Notes: generated by a model not told the origin, from the sequence alone. 64,000 nucleotides of DNA from Asterella californica (GCA_036924285.1 JAYKYS010000012.1:5642001-5706000), one strand, 5' to 3'; positions 11,050 to 22,808 are shown, numbered from the stretch's first letter. Numbers and translations: made by a program.

Positions 11050-11940
11050 TTATCTCATCTGAGGTCTCTGCATAGCAGGCTGTACATTATGCTCCTTCTC
11101 TTCTAACCTAGTGAGCTTAAGCTTAAGCTCCTTCATACCTTTAATCAACTCATCAAGCGGTGAGTCTTCCTCTCTAGCAATTACCAAAGCGGGCTTAGCA
11201 GGCAACTGCTTGACAAGAATTATTAGAGGTGCTGCTTCACTTACCACCACCTTGTCCCTTCTTCTCTGTCTCTTGGTCAGCAAAGAGACAGCCTCTTCAA
11301 CCTCCTTCCAGTCAGTCTTCAATCCTCTCTCCTCACTCTTGTCTTCCAGCAACAGCTCAAGCTTCTCCTGAATAGTCACGTCCGCTGCTTGTAGGAAAAG
11401 CTCGGTCTTCTCCACCTCTAATGTAAGCTTTTCTGTCCTAGAAAGCTGAGCATACTGACGATCAAATTCCCTTAACAACTCATTTACAGACAAACCTTTG
11501 TTGGGCTTAACCACCCACTCCAAGAACGTTCTCTTGGTCACCCTCTCTGAATCTTCAGTGTAGTACTCCTCCTTCAAAGCTCGCATAAAGCTCTCCCAAC
11601 TCTGTCCTTGCTGCTGCTTGAGCTCCTTCACACGCCCACGAATCTCAGGGACAACAGCAAGCTCAAAGTTCTCCACCATCTCCTTCTCAAGCACCTTGTT
11701 CACCTCCATCTCCCTAGCATAGTATCGCACATACTTGGAAATATCTGTACCCTTGAACTGGTCCATCTGGTGCACCACAGATTGCAACGCCTTGGTTGCT
11801 AACACCTCCTTCCTCTCTGTGCTCTGCTGCTGCTGCATGAACATGGAAAAAGCCTGGAACATCTTCATCGTAGCAGCATCAAACTGAATAGGTTGCTGAG
11901 CAGCAGCAGCATCTCCACTTGATGATCCTTGGTTGGCCAT
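11050..11940 (-). CDS. gag: Gag polyprotein (capsid part) of El1
   Basis: A 296-residue frame starting at ATG 11938-11940. It opens with a glutamine- and alanine-rich segment, then a mostly helical capsid-like region containing a GQSWESFMRALKEEYY stretch and a WVVKPNKGLSVNELLREF block similar to retrotransposon gag (UBN2/Retrotrans_gag type). A long charged coiled coil follows (residues about 150-290). It ends at TAA 11050-11052, directly before the zinc knuckle. The related element D gag ends at a TAA in exactly the same place (13704-13706), so the stop may be functional and not decay. As it stands, this is the one intact protein of the element. Confidence 0.85.
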   Translation of the reverse strand: MANQGSSSGDAAAAQQPIQFDAATMKMFQAFSMFMQQQQSTERKEVLATKALQSVVHQMDQFKGTDISKYVRYYAREMEVNKVLEKEMVENFELAVVPEIRGRVKELKQQQGQSWESFMRALKEEYYTEDSERVTKRTFLEWVVKPNKGLSVNELLREFDRQYAQLSRTEKLTLEVEKTELFLQAADVTIQEKLELLLEDKSEERGLKTDWKEVEEAVSLLTKRQRRRDKVVVSEAAPLIILVKQLPAKPALVIAREEDSPLDELIKGMKELKLKLTRLEEKEHNVQPAMQRPQMR

Positions 11941-11991
11941 GATATCTGATCCTGTAACACTCTTAAGAAAACTCCCACCCTAGGTGTTTCA

Positions 11992-12005
11992 CGTCGAGTT
12001 CACCA
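11992..12005 (-). other. Candidate primer-binding site of El1
   Basis: Eleven bases inside the 5' LTR the minus strand reads TGGTGAACTCGACG. It starts with TGG, as complements of tRNA 3' ends do. I cannot name the tRNA, and an 11-base gap from the LTR is longer than usual. Confidence 0.3.
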
Positions 12006-12016
12006 AAAAGAGAGTA

Positions 12017-13297
12017 TGTCGGAGTGTAATCCGTCTACCTAGGAAAGCGCCGGGCTTCTGGCTGTGGTTGTTCACTCAAGAGGTTGGCTTTCAGGTCACA
12101 ATAGGGCTATAAACACTCACACAGATGTGTAAGATCTAGTAATATACCCAGAAGGCGAAATTCAGGTCTAGCTGGCAGTAATAGGATTCGGCGGTGAACT
12201 TTGACACTCACGGAGAGGAAAACTATGAAGGTTTAGACCTCTAAACTTCCCCTACATGCAAATGAGGTACTACTGAACTCACAGACGAGATTTCAGCCTG
12301 AGATCAAATTCTGACACGGAGATATGAACAGAAAAGTTTTGAGCAAGAAAACTACGGCAATTTCTGGTACCTAGCTGGCTATTTCAACCTATAACAGGAG
12401 TTTGGCTTGATCAATTTCAAAGTTTCTTACAGGATTTGCAGTCTACAGGGTGCTGAACGTCCATGTGAAGTTGGGACTCCTGAATGTACACAGAACTGTA
12501 GATCTCCTCCTCTGAAGTCGCTGCTCTAGATTAAGAGCTTTTCAGACCCCCTCAGCTTCAGCAGCCGCCCTGAATAACTCAGTTGCTCAATCGATATGAA
12601 ACTTTTTGTGAAATCGTAGCCCTGCTGGAGGAGAACACAACCTCGAAGTTTTGAAGCAATGTCCTCAAATCTGCTGCGAGTGACACTGAAAACCCTAAAT
12701 CCAACCAAAATGATTCAATTCTAGCACAATCCGAACTTCAATTGCTCATAACTCCGTCTTTATTGACTCAAATCGATCGAAATTTTCACTGGAAGTGCTT
12801 GGCATGACGAGACCTCTCTCCTTGTGCTCTCAGATTTCGAAGATCCCTCACCAAATGCTCGAACTCCACTCTAGAGCTCTGTTTCTAAATTTAGAGTTTA
12901 ACAAAAGACAAAAATGGACCAATGGGAGTTCATAGCTCCACTTGGTTGTCCTTTAGTACCCTAAACCACGTGGCAACTTAGTTTTACTCATAGGCTACCA
13001 CGTCAAGCCCCCTAAAGCGCCAGCGTAAAACTTAAATTACTTAAAACGACACGCAGCCTCAAAAAATAACTTAAATCAGCTAGAAAGCGTGCATGGGCGA
13101 CACGCAAATACAACCCATGAGCTTAAGCCCTATCAACATGGTAATCAACCTACTAAGACTCAAAATAGTGTTAACACCGTATGCAAAGGTGTCAAACATA
13201 TACATAAACGACTAGAAGTAATATAAGCTAACTTCTAGAACTACTAACTCAAGCGTCGGAGTAGAAATATAACATGTAGCCGCCAAGTAGCGCAACA
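12017..13297 (-). repeat. 5' LTR of El1
   Basis: A 1281-base LTR with TG..CA ends, matching 4777-6058. On the minus strand transcription would run from here into gag. I do not see a clear TATA box; the stretch near 12880-12960 on the complementary strand is AT-rich. Confidence 0.92.
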
Positions 13298-13646
13298 ACG
13301 TTGTACCTCTTGGATCACTCTATCCAGTAGCACCTCTGATTATCGTGGTCACTTTGAGTAACTCGTCTCTTATCGTTTTTCTTTTCTTCATTGTGGTCAC
13401 AACATGACTCCATACTTCACTCGCTTCTATCTATTTCTTAAAAGCACTATTTTTATCTTTCATCACCTCAATCCGATAAGTAACAACTACTGATGTCTTA
13501 GCATGCTGTGCAAAATACTCCTCTAAAACTTACCTCATTCCTCTTTTTTCAAAGTTAATTTTGAGGATCTCACTTGTGTCCTTCAAAGCAATCTTCTCCT
13601 CTTTTCAATAAATCATTCATTGTCGTAGAATATCAGCAAAGTCTTC

Positions 13647-13688
13647 GCACTCCTTTCGATGATGTTCAATGCTATCGCACCAAATACA
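13647..13688 (-). pseudogene. Zinc knuckle of element D
   Basis: In frame with the D gag after its TAA, the minus strand encodes CIWCDSIEHHRKEC: C-x2-C-x4-H-x4-C, the retroviral-type zinc knuckle. All four metal ligands are kept even though D is otherwise decayed. The matching knuckle of El1 is CIWCDSLDHVRRDC. Confidence 0.75.
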
Positions 13689-13703
13689 TCGTTGCACATA
13701 TCC

Positions 13704-14568
13704 TTACCTTGGAGTGGGTTTGTTTTCAGATGTTTCTCTTTTCTTCTCTAGTCTTGCTAGCTTAATCTGCAAGTCTCTCATCCCTTTAACCAACTTCTCT
13801 ATCGCATCTCTTTGCGGTGCAGCTTTAAGGATAGGAACAAGAATAGTAAGAAGTGGAACTTGAGGTACATGTATAACAGGTGCTTGTACATTAGGCACTA
13901 TTGGTTGCGTATGGGATAGTATGATTGGCAGTGACCTCACTTCTTGTCTTACCACCACCTTCCTTCTCTGATATTCTCGTTTGGCAAGTGCACTCACTGC
14001 TTCAGAGACCTTTCTCCAATCAGCTGTGAGTTTATTATCTTCCATCTTATCTTCCAGAAGCAGCTCCAATTCCTTCTGTAACTCATTGTTAGCTGCTTGC
14101 AAAAACAACTTCACTTTTTCGTTCTCCAATGTGAGCTTCTCCATCCAAGACAACTGAAGGAATTGTCTCTCAAACTCCCGAAATAGCTCTGGAGAAACAA
14201 GTCCTTTATTGGATTTGTTTTTGACTCCATGAATGACTTCTTAATCTACTCTTCAACTAAAAAATATTCTTCTTTTAGTTGAAGAGTGAATTCTTCTCAT
14301 ATAGCACCATGAGATCGAATGATCTCTTTCACATGCTCTCGTAGCTCCAGTACAACAGCAAGCTAAAATATACTCATTGTCTCTCTTTTTGACACCTTAC
14401 TCAACTCCCTCTCTCGAGAATAATACTTTAGGTACTTGAAGATGTTTTTCCGATCACACAGATCTAGCAACCCACAACAAACTGCAAGGCTTTAGTAGCC
14501 ATTGCTTCTTTCTGTTCAATGGCGTATTGTTGTTGCATTACCAACGCGAATGTCTCAAGTAGTCGCAT
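13704..14568 (-). pseudogene. Gag of element D
   Basis: Homologous to El1 gag throughout. The ATG at 14566-14568 opens a glutamine-rich start (VMQQQYAIEQKE) and ATKALQ, as in El1; the capsid region is broken between 14450 and 14154, and a 149-residue open frame (13704-14153) covers the coiled coil (KLTLENEKVKLFLQAA, LELLLEDK). It ends at TAA 13704-13706, eight codons before the zinc knuckle, as in El1. Confidence 0.8.
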
Positions 14569-14600
14569 ATCAGACCGTGAAAGCTTGAACTTAAGTTGAC

Positions 14601-16690
14601 TCTAAACCTTGATATTTCAATCCAAATGTTCTCTATCTACTCTTCTAGCACAAATGACTCTGTACTGTTTACTTGAAAGTAACTCTATATAACTAGAAGC
14701 ATGACTTAATAGCTTTCTAGCGACGCTAGCTATCCATCAGTTTGACCGTCACAACTCTATTTAATACAATCGAAAGATGCTATAAGACCGCTCAACCAAA
14801 CTTGATAGAGTCCCAATACAACTTGCTGCACACCTTGGTCCCAAGCATCTCAACAAGATAAAGCATGCATGTTTCAAGACACTACTCAAATCACAACATA
14901 GCACCAATGATGGCAATACTTGGTAGCTCGAAAATCTAAACAGAGGCTTATAACTCCTATCGCGACTCCATACTCTTTCACCACAAAGAGTTGAAATCAA
15001 TCCCATACATTCAAAATGTCGAGTTATAAGCAAGCATGATAGTTTCAGCAACAAACTCCTCTTCAATTGCTTGAAATGAATCAAAAGATCACAATAGATG
15101 TGACTGAAATCTGAACTCATTAATAACAAAAGCTTCTCCGACTTTGAGACCTTCGTTCTCCCAGTTCAGTCGACCAATGGTGACCAAACTTCACAAGAAA
15201 CTTTACTGAACCCTTCACTCCTACCTTAAATAATTTTCATGTCGAAATCTCAAACCAACTCTTAGATATGGATCAAACCGTAATATGTGTTAACTTAAGA
15301 GTTTTATAGACCTAGGTACATTTGATCCAAGACCTTGAATAACTGAATCAACCATTTGAGATGAAACTTCTCAGATATCTTACTGATAAGGCATCCCTCA
15401 ATCTTGGAAATTTTCACTCAAAAGTTCGACCCAAAACTCGAGAAATAACCAATTCTCCATGACTATCATAGTTCGCAATATCTGTCTCATCACATCTGCA
15501 CGTCTCAACTTTAGTCGATCCATTCACCATCCAAATCGATCAAGAATCGACTGAAATTGATATCAAAACGACAAGCTCCTCGTCAGCTCTCCAACCCAAT
15601 GACATCTCCTCAAAACTCTTCACAAGTCTCTCGAAATAATCAGAAATGTCGTAGTGGGTATGAATTATACTCCCTTCCACTCAATCGATCATAGCACCCT
15701 CAATCCTCCATGAAATCTCTCCATTCTTCAGCCTAGATTGTAGCCTAGTCGAGAGCTTTCTAACCATATCTCTCCTTGTACAAATGGACCTCTGGAGCTT
15801 CTCGAAACTACAGAAAATGTTGCAAAGATCAACTAGAATACCATTGGTCTAAAAGTAGACCAATGAGAACAAAAAGAGCTTTCGGTTTATCTTTTCTTCA
15901 CTCAACTTTTATCATTAGACCTACTTATAACACCCAATGAAACACTAGACACCAATAAGACTAGAAGAAACTAGAAAATCCATGAGACATGTCACAGAAG
16001 ATTTTTTACGGACCGTAACTACAGAGAAATGCTCAACCAGAATAGAACAATTGAGTCGTAGGCTATACAAAATCAATATTACAACCTGAAAATGATTTAC
16101 ATGAAAAGTACGACAAAAGAGAACGGCGAAACTATCACTCGATTGAAATACTCTCACGATCCATACTCCATGATTGATCTTTGGTATGCAATGACATCGA
16201 ATATCGACCGGACGTGAAAGGAACGTTCATTGGATAGTTGAGATCCATCCTTCGTCACAACAAGATGTACACCGTGAGATCTCAAGTCTCACCGTGTGTA
16301 CCAATCTAAAAGATCATCGGAAGCTATAAGTCTATCATCCTCTCCATGAATTCATCGTCAAAATATGCAACTAATCACGATCTAAAATGATCGCGATGGA
16401 TGCAATGAAGTTTGATGTGAAATGCATTCCAAAAAAAGATCTAGAGCCGGTATTAGACTTCCATCCATAACCACCACTCTCACAATTCTTCACTCCTCCA
16501 TGCAGACCACTGAGAAACCTTCACGAATCATCCGCTAAGAGAGAATGTCCTATGAACCCTCGACCCATCATTTTTATACTCAAATTCAGCGATAAAGACC
16601 ATTGAAGTGAACGTGCATAGATCTGATTCGGCACGTTTCACTACCGTGCTTTCACTTAAAAAGATAATCGACGTGACATCGATCACATCG
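14601..16690. other. Probable decayed 5' LTR region of element D; no gene
   Basis: No convincing open frame. Its place beyond the start of D gag and short resemblances to the El1 LTR (for example a GACCAATG..ACAAAA stretch near 15870 and one near 5680) suggest an old LTR, but I could not trace borders. The frame at 14761-15129 on the minus strand shows no recognisable motif. Confidence 0.4.
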
Positions 16691-16732
16691 TTCGGCGAGT
16701 TACACGATAAAGTTCATGAGACATAGAAAAGC

Positions 16733-17203
16733 ATGTTTCACTGCCTTTTCGTGGAAGACAGGCAGGGGAGGAACGGTTGGAAGATAGAGTCTTACCGGGA
16801 GCCGAAGAAGCGACTTCTGGCGAAGTTGTTTCTGCATCTTTTCCCCAAGGGAAAAGCGCAGAAGACAAGGTACTTAGGAGACCAGGACGTGGAGTTCCTG
16901 GAATCAGTGTGGGATGACAGAGTGCCAATCTACTGGGGCGCGTACATCCACAACTATGTACAGACGGAGCTAGCATACTTGGGTACCCCGGCGGGAGGAC
17001 ATCTGACGCCCTTCTTCTGCTACTTGTATGTAGCCATGGGGGATCTTAGGGAAGATCAGCTGGCAGTGTATGGGCCAACGGAGCGACAGGAGGTGAAGGA
17101 GGAGACCTCGGAAGACGATGACCGAGAGGCAGCAGCAACGCCCCCTCCCACTCTGATGCCACAGCTGAGGTCCGGCTCTCACCAGAAGACGCCACGTCAG
17201 TGA
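16733..17203 (+). pseudogene. Gag-like protein fragment F, N-terminal domain
   Basis: Starting at ATG 16733, the 156-residue frame holds a helical, aromatic-rich domain: NGWKIESYREPKKRLLAK, then YLGDQDVEFLESVW, then an FFCYLYVAMGDL segment near residue 100, followed by an acidic, proline-containing tail. The same domain occurs in element C (NGFKVHTY..., YLANWQINFIEQIF, FAVFFYRGMKLL), and its first 40 residues in element A (23950-24046). The family is unknown to me; it resembles plant transposon-associated helical domains in style only. A one-base frameshift at 17200 breaks it from its coiled coil. DNA here is dense in GAAGAC. Confidence 0.65.
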
Positions 17204-17784
17204 GGAAGATGGGTCACAGAAGTGTACCAAGGACACCCATCTCCCTCATTCATTCAGGATCGGAGTCGGACTCGAAGGAAGACTTGCTGAGTACCCGATC
17301 GGAACAGAAGACAGCTTCTGTAACACCTGGGAGTCTTCCGAAGACTCCAGAAGACGAAGGATGGATGGGCGCTCCTACTGCGATGCGAGGAAGCGCAAAG
17401 AGGAGAGCCGCTCCTGCCACGAGGAGTCTTCCACCCCGGAAGATGAGAAGAGTAGCTTCTTCTCGTGCGCAGAAGATGAAGGCCGTAGTGGTGGAAGAGG
17501 CTTCCTTGCCTTTGGAAGACGAAGTCGACACCATGGAGCGAGTGGTGGAAATGAACTTGTCTTCCGCAGGAAGACGACTGGAGGAGTTCAGTGCCTACTT
17601 CCAGAAGGAGATCCAGCCCGCTATGGAGTTGTTAGAAAGGAGAGCGAGGGCACAGGAGAAACCTTTACAGCTTGGATTCGGCCTGCGCACCTTGCTGCGA
17701 CAGGAAGACAGCCAGCAGAAGACGGAGTCGCTGGAAGCTAGCCTCCGCACTACGGAGAAGCTTGCAGCACATACCTCTAAATAG
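17200..17784 (+). pseudogene. Gag-like protein fragment F, coiled-coil part
   Basis: Overlaps the preceding frame by four bases in another phase, consistent with a one-base frameshift in a once single gene. It is serine-, arginine- and glutamate-rich, then helical from about residue 110 (VDTMERVVEMNLSSAGRRL..., ending EKLAAHTSK). It stops at TAG 17782-17784 precisely where element B resumes the same coiled coil (TSSKELAQLKKS at 26895), so F and B hold complementary halves of one protein family. F itself is truncated. GAAGAC and GTCTTC recur every few dozen bases. Confidence 0.6.
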
Positions 17785-19268
17785 GACCTGCTCATTAACT
17801 ATTGTCAAACCCAACAACTATCAGAAGTTTGACAAGTGTCAACACGTACATCACCGTCGGTCGAGACCACAACTTCATCATTGAAAAATGATCGTCATTG
17901 TTCACATAAAACTATTTTTCAGCTCCGATCGATAAATGTTTGACATCTTGACTCTACTCGGAAGATTTATCCTACCCGCAAGGCCATTCGTGTCACATTT
18001 TCATTCACCCACACTCCAATGTCTAGAACACGTGTGAGATCATTTGTGTCTTGTAGAGATACGGTGAAGGATATTACATGCTTGGAATAAATTTAGCTCT
18101 CAATTTAACCGCATGCGGTCCATCCGAACATTGTCGTGTTGTGGTTTGGCGCTTGTGTGCAATTTGCATAGAATTTAAGATATTCTCGCACTAAGACTAC
18201 AAAACAAATGCTCTGCATCAACGACATCAAGAGAGTTAATGACAGAGCTCTCACGTATACGTGGTGGCTATTTATTCATTGTCCTTAACAAGACAATGGA
18301 AGCTATTCAAGTTTATGTAGTTTATGAAGTTTTAGAGCTTCTTTTGGATATCTGTCGATCAATTTCTTATAGTATGCTAGGTTCATACAAAGGTAGCTCA
18401 AGATTGACAGTTTTGAAGCTTCAAAACTTCCATAGTATCTAGTCCGTAAGCTTCAAGATTGGAGGACAGTGTATTGATTATCCATAAGTGTAGGAGATCC
18501 TTGTACTCCTAATGTACAAGTGCAGCAACAGGTCTGCTCAACTCAAATAATATATTAATTAATCAACAGTTTTTAATCTAATACTAAGTTCTCATGCGTC
18601 CGATTCTAAGGGTTACGTAATAAATTAAACCGCCTATAGGTGCATATTATATTCTCCTCTTCTAAACTTTGGAAGAGGTGAATATATATTGAATCACTTT
18701 ACTAGTGAATTATTTATCATTGTCTTATCTAGATCTGGAACTGGATGTACATGATCTAGCACTTTTGAAACGATGTAGTTCTAGAACTAACTTTCTTCAA
18801 CGTGTCATTCATTTAATCACTTGTCATTTTGTGTTGAGTCAGTATGCAAGACATGCTACATATGTATATACATGGTATTTGATTATGATATATGATGATG
18901 AAATCGAATTTTCTTATGTGGCAAGAACCAGTGCTAATTTAGAAAATCCACGTGTCAAAGTAATAAATATTACATGTGTTAAATCTCATTATTAATTGAC
19001 ACGCGTCATAATGTAGACGTGAAAAATCTCACGTGTGAATACTACAAAACAAGTTGAACACGTGAAAAATAAAAATTTAAATGTATTTTAAGTTTAAGAT
19101 CCGCGTGACATACGATCACTGGTGTATATCCTTAGTCATTAGATTCAAGACACGTTATCGTGTCGGATATTGCGTGAAGGATGTCCAGGAAAACGTGAGG
19201 TTCCTGGCTGTGGAGATGTTGTGTGCTGAAACAGAGACAAGACAGAGAAAAACAACCAAGAAAACGAG
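17785..19268. other. Noncoding stretch with a G-box cluster
   Basis: No supported gene. AT-rich, with three CACGTG cores in 116 bases (18949-18954, 19030-19035, 19059-19064) plus related ACACGT and ACGCGT sites up to 19165. Such G-boxes bind bZIP and bHLH factors in plants; whether they act here is unknown. Confidence 0.5.
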
Positions 19269-21020
19269 TGCTGCAATATATACGGACTCCAAATGTATGT
19301 ACACTGCCAGTTCTTTCTTCCTAAGAACACAAAACTGAGAAACAAACCAGAGCGGTCTGTAATCTGCTTCAAAGCCCCTAGAACGAACCCTTGAATCTCA
19401 ACCTTGACCCAAAATCACCGAAGCGTAGCTCAAAACAAGAGAAACTTCTCTTTGCTAACAATATGAGCTGCACCAACACCATACGACTCAAACCCAAGTC
19501 GAAACCACATCCATGTACAAGCTCTTAGCTAAAGCTAACTACCACAAGCTGTATATAGCCAACCAGAACTCTAACAAACTCAAAAGAGCAAAACTCGTAG
19601 CGAAGAAACTGAAAAAGGCCTATCTGTGGACTTCCTCCTTTCGTCGAACGGACTTCAGATGTCGATAGGGTCTCCTCCGCTGACTCCGTTAACCCAAGAA
19701 ACCTTTACATCCGACTCCCAACAGCCGAGATATCACCGATTTTCAGTCGCATGTGACCGAACTTTCAAAAACTCCTCCCTGCGGCTTAAAACCGCACATA
19801 TCGCACAAACGGATCGTCTAAACTGATATCCGTCTTCCCTGGCAGATAGATCTAGCTATCACGAACCCAACGAGACTCCAAACAAGTCGTTTGGAGTTCC
19901 CCTTGCAAAACCACGCAAGAAATTTGATCGCAGGTAGCAAAAAACTGACGTAAATGGACTCCTGCGGCTCAAACTCGCTCACCTCATCCAAACCAACAAT
20001 CCAATCCACGTATTGTCTTCTCTTATGCGTAGATGAAGACTCCCTGGTCGCGCAGGCACCAAGAACAAAGAGCTTGGCACACCGATCGCGAAGAACAACC
20101 CAATTTTAGGTCGCAGGCGATGAAAAATATGACGCAAGCGCTTCCTTGCGAGCCAATTTCACTCAGAACTCCTAAACCGCCCAATGAAACTTGGTATCGT
20201 CTTCAATTTCCTGTAGAACTCGGTGTTTTGATCCCGATGGATTCAAGGACAGCAAGTTTGGACTCCAGAACGGCTCGAACGGTCCAACTCTCCTTCACAG
20301 ATAACTGAAAATCTCAAATCTACTTCTTGCGTCTCAATTTCTCTCAGAACACAACCCCCAATCCATCTCTTCAAGAACCGTCTTAACCCACATGTAGCTT
20401 GCACAGATCTGAACCCAACGATGCCTTGCGCGTTTGCATTGGACCTCCAAATCTCCCTAATCGTCTGTTGACAGGTCGCAGACGCAAGCAAGTTCCTTAA
20501 GCAGCCCTCTTACGTCAGTCTCTGTAAGTACCAATTTTTCTCCAAGAATGAGGAAGCATGCCCCTTGCGTCTTTAATATAACGCCTGGGGCTGCAAATAC
20601 CCAGTCAGCAAGTAAACTCAGGCCTAGCTTGATTTTCTCTTTGTTTGAGTCGCATAACTTCTCCAGTAGGTGTCCAAATGAAGTAGACAAGATGCCCATG
20701 GAAAGCTGACAACGAGCTCTACCCATCTATGCGATGAAAGTGAAGATCCGAAGTCGTCCCAAAAGCCCGTAAGCTGGGGCTTAGCTTGTTTTCTCCATCT
20801 TTTGAGTCTTGTAACTTCTCCACTAGGTGTCCAAATGAAGTAGACGAAGTGTCTATGGGAAGTTGACAAGGAGCTCTACCCATCTATGTGATGAAATGGA
20901 GATCTGAAATGATGCCAAAAGTCCGTAAGCTAGGGCCTAGCTTGTCTTTCTCATGAGTGTCTTTGGAACGACAAGCATCGAAGTCTGAATTTCAGATAGG
21001 AGCCGGTCCACGACACGACA
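19269..21020 (-). repeat. 3' LTR of El2
   Basis: Nearly identical to 33307-35057, with scattered substitutions of a few percent. Its minus-strand start (TGTCGTGTCGTGG at 21020) abuts a polypurine tract, as in El1. Within U3 it holds the 157-base tandem repeat described separately. Confidence 0.88.
20623..20935 (-). repeat. Tandem 157-base repeat in the U3 part of the El2 LTR
   Basis: Two units starting with C(C/T)TAGCTTG at 20623 and 20780, and the start of a third at 20936. Each contains an identical TAGGTGTCCAAATGAAGTAG core. The same tandem occurs in the other LTR near 34660-34975. Repeats in U3 often act as transcription enhancers in LTR elements. Confidence 0.8.
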
Positions 21021-21034
21021 TCCACCCCCTTTGA
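21021..21034 (-). other. Polypurine tract of El2
   Basis: The minus strand reads TTCAAAGGGGGTGGA immediately before the LTR, differing from the El1 tract by only a base or two in the purine core. Confidence 0.75.
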
Positions 21035-21095
21035 ACCTGTGCATCCTCCGGTATGCACCAGAGATACCAACCAAGGAGTGGATGGGCTTATCGTC

Positions 21096-22320
21096 TTACT
21101 TCTCATCGTAGCCAACCTCACCTTCAAGGTCTTCTGCATAATCCTCATCGTCAAACTGAAACTCCGTCAAGATATCTGTTAGATCGACCTCCTCATCTCT
21201 CTTTTTGAAAATCTTGACACGTTTACCTGCCACTGGTACCTTCAAGCTCGTTCCATCCAACTCTTGCAGGGCGTAAGTTGCGTTGTCATGAACCTTCTTC
21301 ACCACATACGGACCAAACCATCTTCTGAAAAACTTTCGGAGTGCACTATGCTGGTTGTCTAGACTGTTGTCGTAGACTAATACCCAATCATTTTCCTTAA
21401 TTTCCCTAGGTCTCAAATGATGTCGCTGATCAAATCTGACCTTGTTCTTCAACCGTGCTTCTCGCAACCTATCCAAAGCAGTTTGGATATCCTCTGGTCT
21501 TCTCTCTAACTGCCTAATTCGAATAGCAAGAAGCTCTTCCTTCGTCAAATTGTCCTCCCAAGGTAACACACTCCATGTCAGAACGTGTTCTTCAATCGGC
21601 ATGATAGGTTTCTGACCTGTGCTGAGTTCCACTGGCATGTAACCTGTCACCGAGCTATGTGTCGTTCGATCTGCCCATAACGCAAATGGTAAGAGTCGAG
21701 GCCATTCGCGCACCCTCCCGTTGCAAGCCTTCACCAAAGCCTTCACAATGGACGGATGATCGCGTTCACTCTTGGCATTCCCTTCGGGGTTGTAAGCAGT
21801 TGTCAGTGACAACCTCACCCCACACCTCGCAAAGAATTCACGAGCCTCATGTGCATCTAACTCTCTCGATCTGCAGTGATCTTTCTCACACATCCATATC
21901 GACAAACAACCTCTTCCAAGAGAAATCTACATACCCCTTCAGTTGTCTTTGTCCGAAGTGCCTTACCCTCGACTTGATTTGAAAGATCTTCTCTAGTAAG
22001 TACCAAGTATCTCATCTGCCGCAATCCAACTGGCATAATTACCAAGTCTACCACCCACTTGAAATGGATTGCAAGCAGATAAGTTGGGTGTAATCCGTCA
22101 CGATGTCGGATGTTCGAATACATCTGACATGTCAAACAAGACTCCACAAAAGATACAACATCCTTGTACATGTTTTTCCACCAATACCACTCTTTCATCT
22201 TGGTAAAAGTGGTCCAAATCCCTCGATGTCCAGCCCAAAGACTCTCATGAAATGCCTTGAGCAACTCGTATCGGTATCCCACCTTTCTGCTTAGATCGCT
22301 TCCAAAGAAACCCATCCTGC
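21096..22320 (-). pseudogene. Integrase remnant of El2
   Basis: Matches El1 integrase along its whole length. The N-terminal zinc-binding motif is complete here (H..H, then ESCLTC). The core has VVDLVIMP and KITADR for the two aspartates and AKSERDH for the glutamate. Frameshifts near 22255 and 21865 break it into at least three frames; the second lies directly after the DR of the second catalytic block. The C-terminal SH3-like segment (REIKENDWVLVYD) and an acidic tail are kept, ending at the stop at 21096. Not translatable as one protein. Confidence 0.85.
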
Positions 22321-22808
22321 AACATGAAGTTGTAGGCCTTTTTTCGAACTCTCCGAAACCTCTCATCCGTCCAAGTTGTCTGCTTAACCATCGTACTAAG
22401 GTACCTTCTGATGTCAAGCAAATTACCATCATACAATCCTTCAACAAACAACTCATCTTCTGTTCTTGTCTGTGCAATTGAATAGAACTTTGCACCCACG
22501 TCGTCAATATCTTCAACCATCTCATCCTCCCCATCATATCGAGCTCGAGATAACATATCCGTCATCGGATTATCCTTCCCTGCGATGTCTAAACTTCGGG
22601 TTCAACGACTTGATATATGCGATCCATCGTAACATCACAATATCAGGAGTTGAACAATTCATGTTTCATCCCTAACAACGGCAAGCAATCAGTTTCAACC
22701 ACCACTATTGCTCCAATCAAATACTCTTTTTCAGTTTTCATAGCTGAAACAATACTCCACAGTTCTCTCTTTACTTGTGGGTAAGCACGTTGTCGAGCAC
22801 TTAACACC
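22321..22808 (-). pseudogene. RNase H C-terminal remnant of El2
   Basis: Minus-strand segment matching the end of El1 RNase H (MLSRARYD, then the acidic linker and FYS). At 22808 the homology jumps to the protease linker of El1 (9478), so about 1.6 kb including the RNase H core and all of reverse transcriptase has been deleted. Confidence 0.75.

Larger units (their letters stand above)
4777..13297 (-). mobile_element. Full-length Ty3/gypsy LTR retrotransposon El1
   Basis: An 8.5-kb element on the minus strand with both LTRs, a polypurine tract beside the 3' LTR, gag with a zinc knuckle, aspartic protease, reverse transcriptase with RNase H, and integrase, in the order typical of Ty3/gypsy. 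It inserted into the older element D and is flanked by ACGT(T). LTR pairs differ at about twenty places over 1.28 kb, so the insertion is fairly young. Coding capacity is broken: stops at 11050-11052, 9916-9918, 9422-9424 and 7334-7336 and a frameshift near 9590. No chromodomain is visible after integrase. Confidence 0.93.
13298..14600 (-). mobile_element. Decayed Ty3/gypsy element D, 5' half
   Basis: The sequence interrupted at 4776 resumes here after the El1 target duplication. It contains the D gag (13704-14568) and zinc knuckle, and at 13298-13500 a decayed segment matching the gag extension of El1. D and El1 are related families on the same strand, so El1 landed in an old relative. Confidence 0.75.

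Noticed and set aside
13695..13712. AAG|GTAAGG as a splice donor explaining the gag stop in element D
   Set aside because: El1 has ATGAGATAAGG at the same place, without GT, so an intron cannot be the shared explanation.
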